Assembly (NCBI GenBank): GCA_944387405.1
Contig: CALXET010000004.1
Coordinates: 1-64,000 of the forward strand
DNA: 64,000 nt
Reading direction: 5' to 3'
Origin: an uncultured Clostridia bacterium
GTDB taxonomy: Bacteria; Bacillota; Clostridia; TANB77; CAG-508
The position numbers and the translations under genes are program-made. Below are positions 61,219-64,000 of this stretch, one piece after another. The notes under the pieces were generated by a model. It was not told where the DNA came from and did no database searches. It worked only from the letters and a program-made list of their open reading frames with translations. How positions within the stretch are numbered: the stretch's first letter is position 1; every line of letters begins with the position of its first letter.

Positions 61219-61314
61219 TGCTAATTAGTTATTATTTAAAGTTATAATTTAGTTACTATATGTTTTTATAGATTTAAATCTAAACATGTATCTCACTTAT
61301 TATTAGAATATTTT

Positions 61315-64000
61315 TTATTTCTTAATATTCTTTTTATTATTTCTTTTAACCTTGATACCAGTATCAGCGTCAACAACTTTTAATTTAATTATAACAATTC
61401 CTGTTGCTAATATAATACATCCAATTGCAATTGCTATTAAGTATTCTATATTGCTTTTAAATATAGATTCACCAGTATAACCAGTTGGGTTAGTGAAAGT
61501 TACAAATTCTGCAGCATCTGTATCTCTCTCACCATTTAGATGATATTCTGTACCATTTTGTTCTACCTCTTTAGCACCTGCATAATCAGTAATTATACTT
61601 CCATCATCTTCTGAATATCCTGTTGCTGCTGTAAATTCTCCTCTTGCAATTTCTGCATTTCCAGGAACAGCTTGTGAATCCCTTCTACCTACTGTATTAG
61701 AATATACAAGTATTTCAGATAAGTTATTAAATAATAGGTCATCTGTTGATTCTTCTGAAGTAGTTGTCACACTTGTAGTAAGTGAGATTTCTCCGCTTGT
61801 TGCATCTCCTGTTTCTTTTGCCTTCTCTGGTACTAAATCTGCTATCATTGAAGGATTAAATATTTCATTATCAGTTACATATATATTCTTTCTAGATTCA
61901 GTATCAAATACATTTCCTTTATCATCTTGTATAACTTTACTTCCATCTTCAAGAGTAGTATAAACTGAATCTGCTAATAAGTTTCCATTTTTTAATTCAT
62001 CAGTTGATATATTTACCCATGAAGCATTACTATTACCATTAGTTGAAGATGAATCAATTGATGTATTCGTATCAACATAATCTATTAATTTTTCTACTTT
62101 TGTTGTAACTATTTTGTCTGTATCATGATTTTCATTTGTATAATAGTTTAATCCAACATAATCACCATATACAATACCTTTTCCTGATACATAGTCTTCT
62201 TGTTCTTCTAACATTTCAACTTCTGCTAATATTTCTTCTTTTGCAGTTGTTGCATCATTAAAATCTGCAAGTAATCCTGTCCAGTCTACTTCTGAATTAT
62301 TAACTACTGTAATTTTATATTTTAATTTAATAGTTAAATCTTTCATGTACTCATCGTCCATATTAATATAACTAAATCCTTGTTCTGAATCTGTCTTTGG
62401 AACTCTTATCATTTGTGTTAACTCATCAGATGCAGTCATATCAAAAGTTCCATCATCACTAATTACAGCCTTTAATATTTCTTCTGTTCCATTTTCCTTA
62501 TATAATGTTATTTCAGACAAGTTCTTTGTAAGATCAAATACTGTTTCAGATCTCTTCTCTAATCCAAAGTCAATATTTCCAACTGAATATGTATATTCAG
62601 GAATTCCATCTACTATTTTTTCAGTGCCATAATCTATGTAATCTTGTCTTTCAATTTCTAGATTTAATTTTGCTGTATTTGCAACCATTTGAGTATTTTT
62701 TATTAACTCATCATGATTTACTCCGCTATTATCTGCTGTCTCTAATACTGTACCTACAGGATTAGAAATCTCTCTTGAGTAAGCTACAACTTTCATTCTT
62801 TGAAGTTCATAATCTCTTGCATCTGAAACCCTAGAATTTGCTAAAGTCTCATCTTTTAAATCATGCCATTCATTATTAAGTGTAGATTCTCCATTTTCAT
62901 TTTTCATACCTACTTGGTATGCTGTGTTCTTATAGTCTTGACCATTATATTCAATATTTTCTTCTTTGTTACCATATTTAAATCTTACAACATAATTTCC
63001 AGCAACAAATCCTTTTAAATCATACTTTCCATCTTCAGTTACATCTGTTGAATTGTAACCTTCTTCTGCTACTGTTCCATCAAATGCATCTGCTGGCCAT
63101 AAGTATTCGTATTCAATGTCATCAATTACGATTTTCTCTATAAGTTCTACATCTATATTTGATATACCTTTTTCATCAGAATCGTATGTACCATTTCCTA
63201 CTTTTTGATCATATTTTAAATCTTTAGTCTCAGCATCTTCCCATACTAAACCATTTATTTCTCTATTTGTGTTATATAATTCAATATTTATTGCTGGTGC
63301 TGATTCAGTATCATCTTCATACCAAGATTTCTCATTCTTGTCAAAGTCTATATTATCAGGAGCAGAATCTTTATCAATTCTACCTGCAATAGATCCATCT
63401 TGGTTATATGTAGAATAGTTTGCAATTTCAGCAATATTATTCTTTTCTCCTAATAAGTTTGGTCTATCAGTTGAATCTTTATCTAAGAAACCTTCAGAAT
63501 CCACTTCAAATGTAACGAATATTTCTACTCTTTCTCCAGCTTTTAATTTTAAATTCTTAAGTGAATCTGTACTCATTTTCTTATAATCTGAGCTTTCATT
63601 AAATCCAGATTCTTCTTTCCAAGAAATAGTTCCTGATGGATAATTTGCTATATCTTCTGATGAATTATAATAATATTTTGCAGCTTCCATTGGTGGTAAC
63701 ACTCTATAATATGTATCTTCTGCTATAGTCTGTTCTTCTCTTATACCCTCATCATTTAACACATTTGCTCTAATATCTTCTGATACTACTGTAAATGTAG
63801 AATCATAATAATCGTTTAATAGATTTACAACTTCATCGTATCCTTCAGATTCATTATAAGCAATAACTTTATAAGTTAAGAATACTCTAAGTTCTGTATC
63901 CGCTTTTATATCTTTTACTACATCTGCTGATGTTTCATATACTTTTGATCTATATGCATAATCTGAACTATATAGTCCTAAAGTATAAGGTTGAGCTTTT
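61315..64000 (-). CDS. Surface protein with SdrD B-like domains, N-terminus beyond window
   Basis: The frame is open to the right edge, giving the last ~894 residues of a larger protein; a GTG at 63762 is not the true start. The visible part holds beta-sandwich domains of the surface-adhesin type. A clear SdrD B/Cna B-like unit begins REINGLVWEDAETKDLKYD (about residue 245 of the visible part) and continues to GKYDLKGFVAGNYVVRFKYG. The protein ends with NPTGYTGE, a membrane helix (YLIAIAIGCIILATGIVII) and a basic tail KVKRNNKKNIKK. That resembles a sorting-signal layout, though the tail is long and there is no LPxTG. It is probably anchored outside the cell. It may bear isopeptide bonds, but this was not shown. 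Confidence 0.85.
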   Translation of the reverse strand, partial: KAQPYTLGLYSSDYAYRSKVYETSADVVKDIKADTELRVFLTYKVIAYNESEGYDEVVNLLNDYYDSTFTVVSEDIRANVLNDEGIREEQTIAEDTYYRVLPPMEAAKYYYNSSEDIANYPSGTISWKEESGFNESSDYKKMSTDSLKNLKLKAGERVEIFVTFEVDSEGFLDKDSTDRPNLLGEKNNIAEIANYSTYNQDGSIAGRIDKDSAPDNIDFDKNEKSWYEDDTESAPAINIELYNTNREINGLVWEDAETKDLKYDQKVGNGTYDSDEKGISNIDVELIEKIVIDDIEYEYLWPADAFDGTVAEEGYNSTDVTEDGKYDLKGFVAGNYVVRFKYGNKEENIEYNGQDYKNTAYQVGMKNENGESTLNNEWHDLKDETLANSRVSDARDYELQRMKVVAYSREISNPVGTVLETADNSGVNHDELIKNTQMVANTAKLNLEIERQDYIDYGTEKIVDGIPEYTYSVGNIDFGLEKRSETVFDLTKNLSEITLYKENGTEEILKAVISDDGTFDMTASDELTQMIRVPKTDSEQGFSYINMDDEYMKDLTIKLKYKITVVNNSEVDWTGLLADFNDATTAKEEILAEVEMLEEQEDYVSGKGIVYGDYVGLNYYTNENHDTDKIVTTKVEKLIDYVDTNTSIDSSSTNGNSNASWVNISTDELKNGNLLADSVYTTLEDGSKVIQDDKGNVFDTESRKNIYVTDNEIFNPSMIADLVPEKAKETGDATSGEISLTTSVTTTSEESTDDLLFNNLSEILVYSNTVGRRDSQAVPGNAEIARGEFTAATGYSEDDGSIITDYAGAKEVEQNGTEYHLNGERDTDAAEFVTFTNPTGYTGESIFKSNIEYLIAIAIGCIILATGIVIIKLKVVDADTGIKVKRNNKKNIKK

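Noticed and set aside
1-64000. Mycoplasma-type genetic code because of extreme AT content
   Set aside because: Standard reading gives full-length ribosomal proteins, DnaG and SigA with Trp as TGG, and no in-frame TGA codons were seen in these genes.
1-64000. Insertion sequences, prophage or integrative element
   Set aside because: No transposase, integrase or phage structural gene was found in any frame, and no direct-repeat pair flanks the unusual regions.

Overview
The window is very AT-rich (well under one third G+C by eye), uses the standard genetic code, and carries strong Shine-Dalgarno sites and many TTGACA/TATAAT-type promoters. Together with a YlbJ-type sporulation membrane protein, CarD, GatCAB, AdhE, WecA/TagO and InlB-like surface repeats, this points to a Gram-positive member of class Clostridia, probably one of the low-GC, mostly uncultured gut lineages. 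That placement is inference; no 16S gene is present. Almost every gene lies on the minus strand. The exceptions are the ylbJ homologue, the rplU-rpmA-tRNA-Met block and lemA.

Layout from left to right. (1) 1-7.8 kb: two very large acidic proteins of unknown function, one cut by the left edge and ending there in an eight-unit Gly-His/Asp tandem repeat. Each has a near-consensus promoter with the same 17-base upstream element, and the second sits just ahead of trmFO. (2) 8-15 kb: ylbJ, a DUF3137-like/TIM-barrel membrane fusion, an M29 aminopeptidase, a large membrane-anchored extracytoplasmic protein and a prepilin-like protein. (3) 14.9-18.5 kb: the rpmG-secE-nusG-rplK-rplA-(L10 leader and attenuator)-rplJ-rplL operon, closed by a terminator; rpoBC do not follow. 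(4) 18.8-29.5 kb: a small unknown gene with a structured leader, an orphan WalR/PhoB-type response regulator, a 2743-residue cyclic-beta-glucan-synthase-like protein (GT84 plus GH94) and CarD. (5) 29.6-34.1 kb: a putative HExxH zincin, dUTPase and AdhE. (6) 34.3-36.1 kb: four small membrane proteins that look like a duplicated gene pair, behind a consensus promoter and a long foldable leader RNA. (7) 36.2-40.1 kb: gatC-(HAD nucleotidase)-gatA-gatB. (8) 40.2-44.9 kb: an unknown acidic protein, rpsF-ssb-rpsR, a membrane-anchored cyclophilin, rplU-rpmA without the usual prp gene between them, and tRNA-Met. (9) 44.9-51.6 kb: a J-domain protein with six tandem ~120-residue repeats, a small partner, then dnaG-rpoD and a 54-residue protein. 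(10) 51.7-64 kb: the cell envelope: a prepilin-like protein with InlB repeats, TagO/WecA, RpiB, an M23 peptidase, a receiver-GGDEF protein, a CmpB-type membrane protein, an Ig-like surface protein, a G5/transglycosylase protein, LemA and the C-terminal part of an SdrD-type surface protein.

Most of the content is housekeeping (translation, transcription, replication initiation, tRNA modification and charging) and envelope biogenesis. The parts that families known to me do not explain are the giant acidic proteins at the left edge, the J-domain repeat protein, the leader-RNA/membrane-protein quartet and the DUF3137/TIM-barrel fusion. Domain calls are read by eye from sequence motifs; no database search was run.
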